DNA from: Eumeta japonica
Taxonomy: Eukaryota > Arthropoda > Insecta > Lepidoptera > Psychidae
Length of the DNA stretch: 64,000 nucleotides
Direction: 5' to 3'
NCBI GenBank assembly: GCA_005406025.1
Contig: BGZK01002073.1
Span: forward strand, 17,496 to 81,495
The notes below the pieces were generated by a model that was not told the origin of the DNA, searched no databases, and worked only from the letters and a program-made list of their open reading frames with translations. Position numbers and translations under genes: made by a program. Numbering within the stretch: position 1 is the stretch's first letter; each line of letters begins with the position of its first letter. This document shows positions 1-13,100 of this stretch, piece after piece.

Positions 1-120
1 TTGGGTCGTAAATGATTTAAGATATGACACGTATATGTGGTGGCCAATCTATGGTTGGTGAGCGCGTGCGCGCGATAGTACAGTGTATGTTTCGCCATGT
101 ACAGATGTGTCGGCTCGACT

Positions 121-786
121 CAGCGCCGGCCCTGTCCTCGATCAGGTAGAGCGAGATTGTCTTTCAGCGGCCTCCAGTCAGAGCTCTAATTTTACAGAAA
201 CTCTAATTCGGCTTCATGATAAGTATGATAATTGCTAATGTTTCAAAATAAGTTTTTGCTGTTAACATCAACACATAGTAAGCTTAAATTTAATTAAGTA
301 ACTTTAAGTACCGTAACACTGCTCTATGTTTTTCCGAAAGCAACATCAAAATTTAATTTTTTGCTGAAAATTGTGTTTTGCAATTGGTTTTCTAGCGCCC
401 CTAGTTGCATGGCGCCTAGAGCGACCGCTCCACTCGCCCTAGCCCTCGGCCGGCGCGGGCTCCTAAAATCTATTTATGTAAAGTATATTCAAAATTGAAA
501 ATTGGAACGACTATAAAGTAATATTTACAATAGTTACTATGAATTATCTACAGACACGAACGCGGGAGAAACAGCTAGTGCATTACATTAGTTAACAGTG
601 GAAAAGGTGAAGTCCGACAGCTGTAAAACTTAGGTTGTAGTATTTTCAAAGAAATAAAAACGCATTGTTTTACTGTACTGAAATGAACGAAAGCTTTAGT
701 GAAGGTAATATCCGTTTTCATCGTAAAGCAATACGTAAAATACATTTTTTTTCGTATAAATTTGACAAGAATCTATAACGTTATTT
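121..786 (+). repeat. Dispersed repeat, copy A of an inverted pair
   Basis: This 666-bp segment matches 14358-15022 in reverse orientation along its length, from the gccggccctg end to the atctataacgttatt end. It holds no supported ORF. Copy B is on the far side of the exon array. Nothing is seen in 1-120 or 787-954. Confidence 0.85.
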
Positions 787-954
787 ACGGCTGGTGGTCA
801 ATGACTGTAATCGGTATTGCGTATGTGATAATTATTCATGTTAGATTTATTGTGACAACCCTATTGAATGGACTCTGCAACAAGATACGCGAAGCCGATT
901 TTTCTCGAATCAACAATCAAATGCTAAACGGTTTTATTAAAAAAAAAATCTTAC

Positions 955-1148
955 CGCCTCGCGCTTCTCGCTGAGGTACCTATCGGCGTCTTTGAGCTTG
1001 GAGTCGACCACCTGGCCGGCGTCCCGGAGCCCCTGGTCGGCCGCGCGCTCCGCCCGCTGCAGCGTGCTGTCCACGGCGCTGTTGACGGTGCTGCTGGCGT
1101 CGGCGGCGGCTTTTTCGGCTGCTTTCCTCGATTCTTCTACGGCTATGT
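955..1148 (-). CDS. Repeat-protein gene, exon 33 (C-terminal region, gene continues left)
   Basis: 194 nt, phase 1 to phase 0, donor gtaag. It encodes AVEESRKAAEKAAADASS, one SAVDSTLQR array-like turn and a charged QVVDSKLKDADRYLSEKRE end. It is strongly GC-rich. No further exon was found between 1 and 954, so the rest lies outside. If unspliced, a stop follows within a few codons. Confidence 0.75.
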
Positions 1149-4100
1149 CTTAACAAATATAGTGGACATTATAATAAAATCTGCTATATCATATAATTTT
1201 GTTATTTATGCCCATATATGTTTGTAGTTTTATATTTACAAAATTAAGAAAAAAAAAAACTAGAAAAATAAATTAGCACAATTTTTTATTATCTGAGTAC
1301 ACAGCATCTCCATGGACAAAAATTAAATGTAAATAAATATAATGTAATGAAGAAAATGTAAAAGGGCGAATAAGTGATGTGGGAGATAGACATTACCTTC
1401 TTTTGTATATAGAGGCAAGTAGAGCAGACTAGTAAAAATATAATATTATATGTTTTTTTTTTTTGCTTGTTTGACAGTTTCTATTACAGAAATATCTAAA
1501 CTAAACAGAAAGTATTCTTACACTTCTTCATTTTAATATTGTATTCATCAAACTTTTCTACAATAAAAATCAATTCTACAATGCTTATTTAAGACATATA
1601 TAAATATTTAGGTAAAAGAAATGTAATATCGATACTGCAAAAATATATCTTTTCATTTAACTATAATAAAAACTAAGAATAATATTCGATTATCGACAAT
1701 ATATAATCTTCTTCCCCCCAGTTAATAAAGTATTTAATATTAAATTTTTACAAAGCAGCTATGAAATAAATATTTATTTTTAAATAAAAAAGTCTCAATA
1801 CATAGTAATGTCATAATACAATATATTGTTTAGAGGAAACTGGAGAGATAATATGTATTTGTTGGAGTTACCATAAACAAAGCATATAGCAGAGAATATT
1901 CTACTACAAGAATACATCTACATGTAATATTTATCGAGCTTAAGTATCATAAACAATACTAGAGAATACTCACTGGCAGCCCTCTTAGCCTCCTCCTTGG
2001 CCGCCTCCGCCGCGAGCCGCGCCTTCTCCTTGGCCTCCTCGGCGGTCTTCAGCGCTTGAGCCTTCGCGTCTTCAGCAGCTTTCTTGGTGGTGTCCACTGT
2101 GTTGTGGATCGCACCTGGAAACGTTTTATGGTAAGTCAGCTGTTGAAAATTTTAACAGCTGGATATATGTACATAAAAAATTGTTTTTATAGCACAATGT
2201 TAAGTGCTTACGTCACAAGAAAGTCCCGCGACAATATATCAATATTAAATTGGAAATAGGAAAGTTGATACGAATTCTCAAACTTTGCATAGACATTAGC
2301 GCCACAACCAAGTGACATTTTTCGTGATTCACACACTATTTTGATTTAGCACTTTTTAATTAATAATTAGGTATTTGAAATATCAATAGTATGATAGTTG
2401 TTCAAATACGTAACTATTTTAATTCTCAAATTGTCAACTTGATACGGTTAACTTATGCTTTAACTTTAATGTCATTTATAATGTTTATAAACATCAGCTA
2501 TCACGTCTTAAGGTTATTGAGCTGCCTATATTTAGCATTTCTTGTAAATTATAAATATTACATTAGCTTACTGTAAACACTAATATATACTAATATGATA
2601 TAATAATAGATTGACTGTTAATTTAAATAACAAATGCTATTTGTACCCCAAATATTAATTTATAAGCATTTATGTATATATTTTTTAAAGTACATATTAT
2701 AAAATAAACGTATCTAATAAGGCAGAAATTAGTGTAAGTATAAGAAAATTTACATATTTTAAGGGAACACGACGATAACAAATTTATTTTATTTCTTTCT
2801 TCTAAAATAATGTACTAACTTTCCTTTCAGAAATAATTTTTGACAAAAGAAAGTCTATCGTTTATGTTCTCTTAAAAAATAAGCGGTAAGTATATAACTC
2901 ATGTATGAAACAGTTACATATTACAATGTTATAATTATAAAATCAAAGGTTTACCCAGACAACAGCAGAGAGGGTATTTGGTAGAAGAAAAAATATATTA
3001 CGTAAGAAATTAAAGGAAATCCACGCAAACTAACTTGAATTACCCTCTTGATTCAGATCATAGGTATACCTTTGTCTAAACTTAATGTTAATTTATATTA
3101 TTAATTTTTATTTGTATTATTTATTACACAGGATACACAGTTTAATAATTTTATGACAACTGGTATTTTTCACGTACAAACACATTAATTTTGTAATAAA
3201 ATAATTTTTAGAAGCTTACAAACCAAACTTTTTAAATTTAGGTACATTTGCTGTGTAAAAGACTTTACAGCTTTATTAATAAATTATTCACATTTTAAAA
3301 AGTTATTCATTAGTACATTCATAATGAAAACTTCACACGATTATTTATTAATTAGCTATTTTTTGAATACACGCAAATACAAAGCTTTGTTTTTTGAATC
3401 TGTGTCAATAAAAATGGACCTTTGGTGCCGTCCACAACGTTATGGGTATTGTCTTCTGCATCTTCTACGTTTTCCTTCGCATTCCGAATTTTCCCCTGGA
3501 CCGAATCTATCGTAAAAATTAAGACAATAAAAAATATAAATGGTCAACTCCATAATGCAAACTTTGGTTAGATCGACAAGAAAAAAGCATAGCGACATGG
3601 ATGATCGAAATCGTTGATACCCTGTTAATCGGATGTAACGAAACTGAATAAAAAAAATGTATACAGCGAAATCTATGGACACACGAAAAGAAAATGGCGG
3701 GCGGCTACTGTTCTTCTAAAGCGGCGAAAGCGGTAATGCTGAAAAAAATATGTTCAAACCATATTATTGTATGTGCATGCATTTGCGCACGAAAAATCAC
3801 AAAATGTCGTTCACAAGCTCAACGGTTATTTTCTCGTCCACAACACGGGCTGTGGGGAATGATTCGTTATATTAGACTTTAAAACACACTATGCTTAGGT
3901 TTATGTATAGGCATAAATAATTGTAGAGTACTTACTCTCTGATCAAAATACCAAACCCGTCTAGGTGTTAGTAGGTGATAAAGAGAAACACACGCATTCC
4001 GTCGTCATGTCTTTATTTGTTACCTTTAGTAAAATCTACAACATTCTTTCCATATTCGACACCGGCCTGCGCGGCGCTCTGGGTCGTTTCTGCGGTAAAG

Positions 4101-7100
4101 CATAGGCGGTTACAATAAATATATGTACAGAAAATTATTTATATTATTTGTATTTATTTATATGATTTATATTTATTTATATTATTTATTCGTATTACCC
4201 TTATTTTTTTCAATTTACCTTTAGCGGAATCCACAGCCCTTTTTCCGTAGTCGACGGCCGTGGAAGCCATCTCCTTGGTACTGTCTACGGTAGTGTGCAG
4301 TAGGCCTATAGTATAACATTGCAAGAGTTTCAATATAAACTGTGTTTATATCGATAAGAAAGTAGCATTAAAGAGTTTGAAAAACTATACCTTTAGTGAA
4401 GTCTATCGCGCTTGCGCCGTAGCCGACAGCAGTCCCCGCTGCGCTCTTGGTGCCGTCCACGGCGGTTCCGATCGCTTCTAAAGTATCATTGTGACAAACA
4501 AAAGGTTAAATAAAAATTAAAGCAGCTGACCCAAACCTGATTCCGCTGTATTGGCGTTTCAGAACTTTAATACATATTTTAATCTTTGAAAGTACATATT
4601 CTCAAACATCGTTATATCAATTAATGCCTATATATACATATATCAGCGAAACACCATTGACTGACTGACTGACTCATCACGAAATCTCCGAGACTATAGG
4701 ACCGAATGAGATTGAAATTTGGCTTAGTTACTCTTTTCGGAACTTACACGCTTTCATAGGATGTTGTAAGCAAATGCCATCCAAAAAAAATCTCAGCATT
4801 TTATATCTATGCGGGCGAAGTCGCGAGCAAAAGCTAGTATGTTGCACAACTATTATACTCTAGGTGGTTTTCGTACTGAACGTGTTTGTATCGCTTTTGC
4901 GTATCGTGTTAGGTGTTGTCGTCCCACAGAAGAGTACTGCCTCTCGTGCTCAGATCTCAAGTCTTTCGCACTTGTCCAATATGTATTGGGCGTCGTTGAC
5001 GACCGCTGTCGTCAATGTGGCGATTGCGTCCGTAACCGGCAGCTTAACGCGCTGTCTGAGACGTGCAAGAAGAAATGGTTTAAAAAGCTCATCGATCCAT
5101 TCGCCTTTGGTAAAGGATCAACCCGTTTACTTTTTAATCCGAAACCAATGACTACTTGTCTATCGTTATTTTGGCTTTATTTTTAGAAATTAACAAATGC
5201 CTATGAGAGTTTTAATAACTTTTCTTTTAAATATACTACACTAGTTTACAATTTTCTTTTTTTATTTCTATTGCCGCGAACTTTACTATGGCTTTTATTT
5301 ATTTATGACGTGTTATTTTCAAATGTACCCTCAAAAGTCTTTGCGCAACTCAAGTGACTTTATAGTTAATTTTCACATTTAAATGTTTTTGTTTGTTGAT
5401 AACGTACGAGTTTCATTTTAATCACATTCATTTTTAAAGTTTCTGCAACATGAGTACTTCAAGAAAAAGTTGTGTCAACTTTCTAAATAATTTTTGCTAC
5501 ATATGTTTGACATATATGTGTAATTTTTTAATAAAATTTTTCTTACTAAATTTGTCTATTTTTTCTGATCGCAGATAATTGAAACTCAAGAACTAGAGCT
5601 GATCAATAAATTCCACTTATATATATGAACTCGGCATGCCACGTATAACCAACAACAGTTATAATTTTCTCGGCAACGGATACATTGTAAATTAGTGCTA
5701 TTGATCAATATTTCAAAGGTTTAAGAAAATTATTTACCAGGTAAGTATGTAGTTTAATTTGATTTGATTTGAAAAAAAAATCTAAATTTTTTTTTATTAG
5801 GTGCATTCGTTCCTAAGGCCATCCCATATAAGTACTTATACCAAATTTCAACTTTATCAAATCCTATCAAAAAAAGAGGTCGTAACTTTTTTTTCAAAAA
5901 AATAGTGTGCCCGATGCACTAAATACAGAAACAATTTCCCAAGTGTTTCATTTTTATAATTTCGGTGCGGATGCTATTAACAGTATTCACGTGAAGGAAA
6001 AACCCATTTTTACCTTTCGTATGGTCCACGGCACTTTTTGCATAGTCGATTGCGATGTTCGTTGCACCCTTTGTGCTATCCACAGCGCTTGTGAATGCGC
6101 CTATAGTGCGACAGAGTGTTTGAGACTTAAGATACTTATAGAATAGTGCATAACTACATTATGATGTGCATGAAAAATTCTACTTTTCAAAAATGCAATT
6201 CACATGGAGAACTTTATTTACGAAAAACGAAAACTTTTAATAAGGGGTCGAATCTGAAACCGGAAAAAAATTACCCGAATTTAAAATTAAAAATAAAAAC
6301 TGCAATTTTACTGAACAGTCATTTAAAATTTACGAAAAATCTCATCTTTTAGACGTTTTCAAAACCATCTACACAACTAAGTTAATATTTAATTAGTGAA
6401 GGTTGCATCGTATGCAGATAAGACGTGGTAACCCGAGCAAATAAGAATTTTACATCGGAATGAGAGAAAACAAGCTAAAAGTATTCAGAAAAGAATTATT
6501 GGATTTTTTAAATTGATAACATATTGAATGAATGTAATCATTTAATATAACGTTTTAATAGTTATATTCGAATTAGGCCAAAAATTAGAGACTCTGTCAG
6601 ATAGTAATAAAAGATAATAAAGTACCTAAGTTAGGGTGCTTTTTTTTTTGAACTATTTTTTTTTCGGTCCCATGGTGAAATTTTGTTGGAAGTACCACAA
6701 AAAAAATTCCCTGAAAGTTTGAGCCCGTAATATTAATATTAAGTACTAGACCAAGGCGTGTAAAGATTTCCCATTTAAAATACACGTAAAACTTGATTTT
6801 TTTTCTTTTAAATTTTATAATTCAGAGGCATTTAATGGGATTATCTCGCCCAAAGACAGGTCTTCTTCAGAATTGAACGCTCTACAAAAGTCTCCATTGC
6901 GGTAAAGTCATAACTTGCACCTGCGGGGTAGTACAGGCCCCTAAATCTAATTTTTTTCATAAAATTCGCGTTTTTTGGATGTATCTCGTAAACAACACTA
7001 GCTACAGAAAAATTGTAAATAACAAACTTATAGGAAATTCAATTCCCTACAAACAAGTCTTGGCACCAAATCGGTAATATTAATACTTTTTGAGATACAG

Positions 7101-10100
7101 AGATTTTAAGTTAAAGACAGAAAAGAAGATTTACCTTTGGTATAGTCCGTGGCAGTAGCCGCTGCTTTTGTCGTGCTATCAACGGCACCAGCTATCGTAC
7201 CTACATATAAAATACAGTGTGATTTAAAGTAAAAAAAATAAATTATTAATGAATTAAAATACCAGTCATCGACACCTTTAGTGTAGTCAGCGGCAGTCGC
7301 AGCTGCTTTTGTTGTACCATCGACAGCACTTGCTATGGTTCCTAATAGAAGACAATGATGGAAGTTGTTAAGTGCGAAACTATAAAATAATAAAGAAAAA
7401 ATACTTCTAATATAGCAAGACTCAGGTACCTTTGGTGTAGTCTACAGCACTTGCTGTTGCGCTCTTTGTGCTGTCGACGGCGCTCGCCATAGTACCTGTA
7501 ATATACATTATGCCACTCAACGACTCCAATCGTAACATAAGAAAAGTAAAAAAAAGACTAAAATTACCTTTAGTGTAGTCAGCAGCAGTCGCAGCTGCTT
7601 TTGTTGTACCATCGACGGCACTAGCTATAGTTCCTAGTAGCAAATAATGATAGAGTCAATTGTGAACCTTCGAAAAACGAATAATACATCTATGTAACAA
7701 GACTTACCTTTAGTATAGTCTACAGCACTTGCTGTTGCGCTCTTTGTGCTGTCGACGGCGCTCGCCACAGTACCTGTAATATACATTATGCCACTCAACG
7801 ACTCCAATCGTAACATAAGAAAAGTAAAAAAAAGACTAAAATTACCTTTAGTGTAGTCAGCAGCAGTCGCAGCTGCTTTTGTTGTACCATCGACGGCACT
7901 AGCTATAGTTCCTAGTAGCAAATAATGATAGAGTCAATTGTGAACCTTCGAAAAACGAATAATACATCTATGTAACAAGACTTGCCTTTAGTATAGTCTA
8001 CAGCACTTGCTGTTGCGCTCTTTGTGCTGTCGACGGCGCTCGCCACAGTACCTGTAATATACATTATGCCACTCAAGCACTCCAACCATAACAAAATAAA
8101 GTAAAAAAAAAATCTAAGATTACCTTTGGTGTAGTCGACAGCACTTCCCATCACATTTTTAGTGTTGTTAACAGTACTTTCTGCCGCTCCTTTAGGGACA
8201 ATGTTATATTAATGAAAAAGAACAAAAACTAAATACATAAAGTAAGGACACATTATATATACCCTTGGTATGTTCCACAGCACTTTTTCCGTAGTCTGCA
8301 ACAGAGGACGCTGCATTCTTTGTAGTGTCTACTGCACTCGTTAATGCGCCTAAATTATTGATATGTTGAGATATTGAATAAACAATAATGCAATACATAC
8401 ATATTAAAATACTATAACTTTAAAATACTAAAGAAATATCCGAATCATATTTGTACATGTAGACAATATTTGATAGTAGATATTTTATATTATATAGTTT
8501 TCGGCTGATAATAATATATATCTCTGGTTCAAGTATTTTAAGCAAATTCAAGTGAAATTAATTAAAAGTTTGTTACTTGATTTTTTTTTTGGTACTAATA
8601 ATCTATAAATTAAATTGAAAAAACTATATAAGGTTTGTGTAATAAACAAAGAGAAATGAAAAAAAATACCTTTAGTACGTTCCGCAGCGCTTTTTCCATA
8701 GTCAGCAGCTGTGGACGCTGCACTCTTAGTTGTATCCACAGCACTCGTTATCACCCCTTCACCATAAATAGTCAAGAAAAAAAATGATCGAATAAAAAAA
8801 TAAATTTTCATGGTTCAAGCGAAAATAAACATAATAAGCAAAAAAATTGTCGAATATGATCACCTTTCGTATAGTCCACAGCTGTACCCGCTGCAGTTTT
8901 TGTGCTGTCCACGGCAGTCGCTGTTGCGCCTTGAGATCACAGTACAAGATTATAATGTCAGATTTAACTGAGTACAGTAATAGTTTTAAAAGGTGTTTTC
9001 TTTCTTCAATACAGACTACGGTAATTCTGACTCTACTGTTTGTGATAGTAATATGAAATTTAATGTTAATATCTTCGTAATAAACAGGGCTTTTTCCTCG
9101 GATATATTTTGAGCTATTAGCACACTGATTACCTTTGACTTGCTCCACGGTACTTTTACCGTAGTCTGCAGCAGTATTTGCGGCACTTTTAGTTGTGTCC
9201 ACAGCACTGGCGACTGTACCTGCAGTTAGTGCGTTTAATTATGAAAGGTAAGTCTGACGAAAATCGATCGCTATAACCATCGAAATTTAATTGTCGTTTG
9301 TTCTACCTTTCGTGTAGTCGACGGCTGCCCCCGTTGCATTTTTTGTACTTTCTATTGTGCTCGCTATTGTGTCTAAGGATAAAGAAAAAATAAAATTCAA
9401 TATCGTACATTGATAGACAACAACATAAATGTGTATTTTTTGTTTATGCCGACATCACCCTATTTATTAACACACGTAACAAACATGCGATATTTATCAA
9501 ACCTTTTGTGCGTTCCACTGCACTTTTTCCATAATCCACAGCAGTTTCAGCTGCCTTTGTTGTGTTATCCGCAGTAGTTTGAATGACTCCTACAATGCGA
9601 TAGAAGCAACACAAACAATAAATGCACAATCGTTAAACAATGAAAGTGCTATACACAGGTTAGATTTTGACGATAATACAACTTACCTTGAACAGCATTC
9701 TTTCCATAATCTAAAGCACTCGCTGCTGCATTTTTCGTAGCTTCAATGGTACTTTCGATGGCACCTATGTGATGATTATAAGCGACTACATTGAAACTAA
9801 CGTAACACGACGCAACAAAAACACAAATTAAGTATTAATAATTTTTTAAAAAGGTGAGATACCTTTGCTGGTTTCAATTGCACTTTTTCCATAGTCTACA
9901 GCAGTTCCTGCAGCATTTTTTGTACCTTCTACAGTACTCTGAATAGCACCTACAATTAATATTCACAAATAAAAAAAAAGCAGCTACATAATTAAAATTA
10001 TAGAATATTGATTTCCTTAATCGGAACACACGAAAATATGCTAGCTAAGTTCGAGCAAGTGATAAATCGCAAATTTGTAAACATTACAAGAGAGAAAATG

Positions 10101-13100
10101 TCATTTAGAACGTCCAAATCTATTTATTTACCTTCGGTAGTTTTCGAGATATCGACCTGCGTAAAAAAAATATATTTTTGTACCTAGCTGATTAACAAAT
10201 ACCAAAAGGCCCTATTATTGCACTCAACGTACTTAGAACATCGACATTTTAAATTAGGTAGTTTATATAATATATAAATACGTACATACGTAATATTAAC
10301 ATTGAAATGTCTTAACATTCATGACTCATGTCTAAACACCTAAAAAATTAAATACAAGACTTACCTTAATTATTAGATTGATAATTATATATAATACGTA
10401 TAGAAATTTTGAATAATAAATGTATTAATTTCGAATAATATAATTAATAAATCTATAATTTTTTGCATACCTTTTGCCTGTCCCACAGCACTTGTACCAT
10501 AGTCAACAGCAGTACTTGCTGCGCTTTTTGTGCCGTCTACAGCACTATGTAGAGTACCTACATTATAATTACGATATAAAAAATCAACCGTAATAATAAT
10601 ATAAAATAACGCGATCACTTAATTTCCTACATACCTTTAGCTTGTTCTGCAGCACTTTTGCCATAGCCTGCAACTGTTTCTGCTGTGCTTTTCGTGCAGT
10701 CTAACGCAGTGCCGGCTGCACTTTTTGTGGTATCGACAGCACTATAAAAGGTTCCTATGCATGCAATAAACATAATATTAGACAAGAAAATGAAAAAAAT
10801 ATCTTTTGTATTTTTTAAAAAATATCTATAGTATTTGGATTAGTCTTAAGAAGGCTACAATAGACAACATGAAATAAAATTTTATTTTAAAATAGGAAAT
10901 ATCACCGCAATATCTAAAAATAAATTATATATTATTCTCGCCATGTGATCTTTACGTTCGGTTAGACTGTATGGCGAACACTATATTTTAATATCCAAAG
11001 ATAAAATTTTGTAATATCTTCGCCGTGTTAGATGATATAAAACCCACAAAATAATCCTCTGTTACTAGTTTCAAGGTAAGAACGACAAACTAAAATTTTG
11101 ACTTGAACACCCTCAAATTCAGGGAGACTTAAAACAGCATACCACTGAAACTAATTTAGAAAAAAAATGTCTCTGAAATTGTTTACAGTACCTATTACGT
11201 CGGACGCAAGTGTCTTACGCCTGGACCGTGAGTTAGTCTTTATCGTATTTCGTCAGTTCTTTTTAGGGGATTCCTATGTCACTAAAGAAATATCAATTAT
11301 AAATAAATTATTAGACGCAACGCAGACTATTTTAATATGATTTAATCTGATAGTTTGCATACACTTTTGCAACAATTTACTGCAGATGCAACGTAAATTT
11401 TTGGTTGTCCTTTATTATGAAAATTCCTATAAAAAATATAAAGCTGATAGAGTATCAGCTACTTTACAAAACGCTGTTCTTGTCTTTATTCACGTACCTT
11501 TAGCTTGTTCCGTAGCACTTTTTCCATAATCTACAGCAGTCCCTGCTGCAGATTTTGTGCTGTCTAAAGCGCTGTTAAAGATCCCTAAAATGATAGGTTA
11601 CGTATATTAAGTATTAAGAAAACTACATTAATTTTTTAATTTTTTTTTTCATTTTAGTTTTTACCTTTGGTATTGTCTGCAGCAGTTTTTCCATAGTCCG
11701 TAGCTACTTCAGTAGCATTTTTTGTACTATCGACAGCGCTCTGGAAAGCGCTTTTGCCATATCCTGCAGCTGTATCTGCAGCACTTTTTGTGCGGTCCAC
11801 TGCGCTTTGTGCTGCGTCTATGGTAATTGAAAATGCAAACTAATGTTTTTAATTCTTTTACTCACTCAAAATAATTATCTAACAAATATTTTAATTTACC
11901 TTTAGTGTAATCTACAGCACTTTTTCCGTAGTCTATAGCGGTTCCCGCCATTTTCTTCGTAGTTTCCACACCACTCTGCACTGTGTCTATGATTTATAAG
12001 TGATCTAAGTTTTCATCAAAACAGTTTAAATAAAAATAATATGGTTAGAGCAGAACATTTTTCTGGGCAGTGCTATTTTTATTTCAAGTTTCGTTACTTG
12101 AATTACCTTTGGCACTCTCTGAAGCACTTTTTCCGTAATCGGCGGCAACTTGTACAGACTTCTGGATCGTATCTAATTAAATTGTAATTCATAAGTAACC
12201 AACAGAACTAATACAATATGTTTTAAATCCAACTACATATCGCATAAATATTTTCCTTAACCATCGTTTATGGAGTTGACCTGACATTACGAAGACACAA
12301 CAACAAAAAAATACACACTTATAATTCAAAATTACAGAAATTTTAAGTAAAATACATATATATCGTAAAGTACATTATTATTAACAATTACAGTCTTATC
12401 ATACACCTTGTCATTATAATTGTCTATACCTTTAGTGCTATCCAGTACTTTCTTCCCGTCATCTGCTGCTGCAGCACCGACTTTTTTGGTGCTATCCACT
12501 GTGTGCTCAATGGCATCTAATACGAAAACAGATACCAACAAAAAAAAACTCAAAATACATTTACACAATCTAAAAAAATTCAAATTAGACAATACAGACT
12601 TTCCTAAAAAGCGAACATTTAGATATTATCTAAGTACATAGTCATTTTTCTGGTTACCTTTAGTTTCGTCAAGAGCTTTCTTGCCGTCAGCTAAAGCTTT
12701 GTTGGCGGCATCCTTAGCTTCACCGGCTGCCAGGGACACCTTCCCCAATTCTTTGTCCAGAGCATCGATGGCTGCTTGCTTAGTGTCCGAAGCTGTAAAT
12801 AGAGAAAATACAAAATTATCTGTAATTGTCTAGAAATGGTACTAGGAAGCTTTATTATTATTAGATACTACAAAATCCCGATGTATGTGGCATGCTAATA
12901 CACAAAATTTATTAAGAGAAGAAATCATTATTCCCAGTAGAAGGATACTGGACCGCACATTATCAAATCGGGCATACACCTTACGCAAAACTGACTGGAA
13001 TACTTCTATTAGAATACGTATGCGAGTTAAAACCAAGCCACTGTTCTCCTATTTGATTGCGTGAGTGTTGAAAACGTGCCTACGAATGCAAAAAACGAAA

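Larger units (their letters stand above)
7430..8075. repeat. 278-bp tandem duplication of a two-exon unit
   Basis: Exons 20, 22, 24 start 278 bp apart, as do exons 21 and 23, and the introns between them are nearly identical base for base. About 2.3 units are present. This is recent duplication within the exon array. Confidence 0.88.

Noticed and set aside
7276..9949. CRISPR-like regular spacing of short repeats
   Set aside because: The regular units are exons with splice sites and codon structure, not direct repeats with unique spacers.
12420..12641. Plus-strand 73-codon frame
   Set aside because: It is antisense to array exon 4, whose splice sites and phase fit the minus-strand gene.
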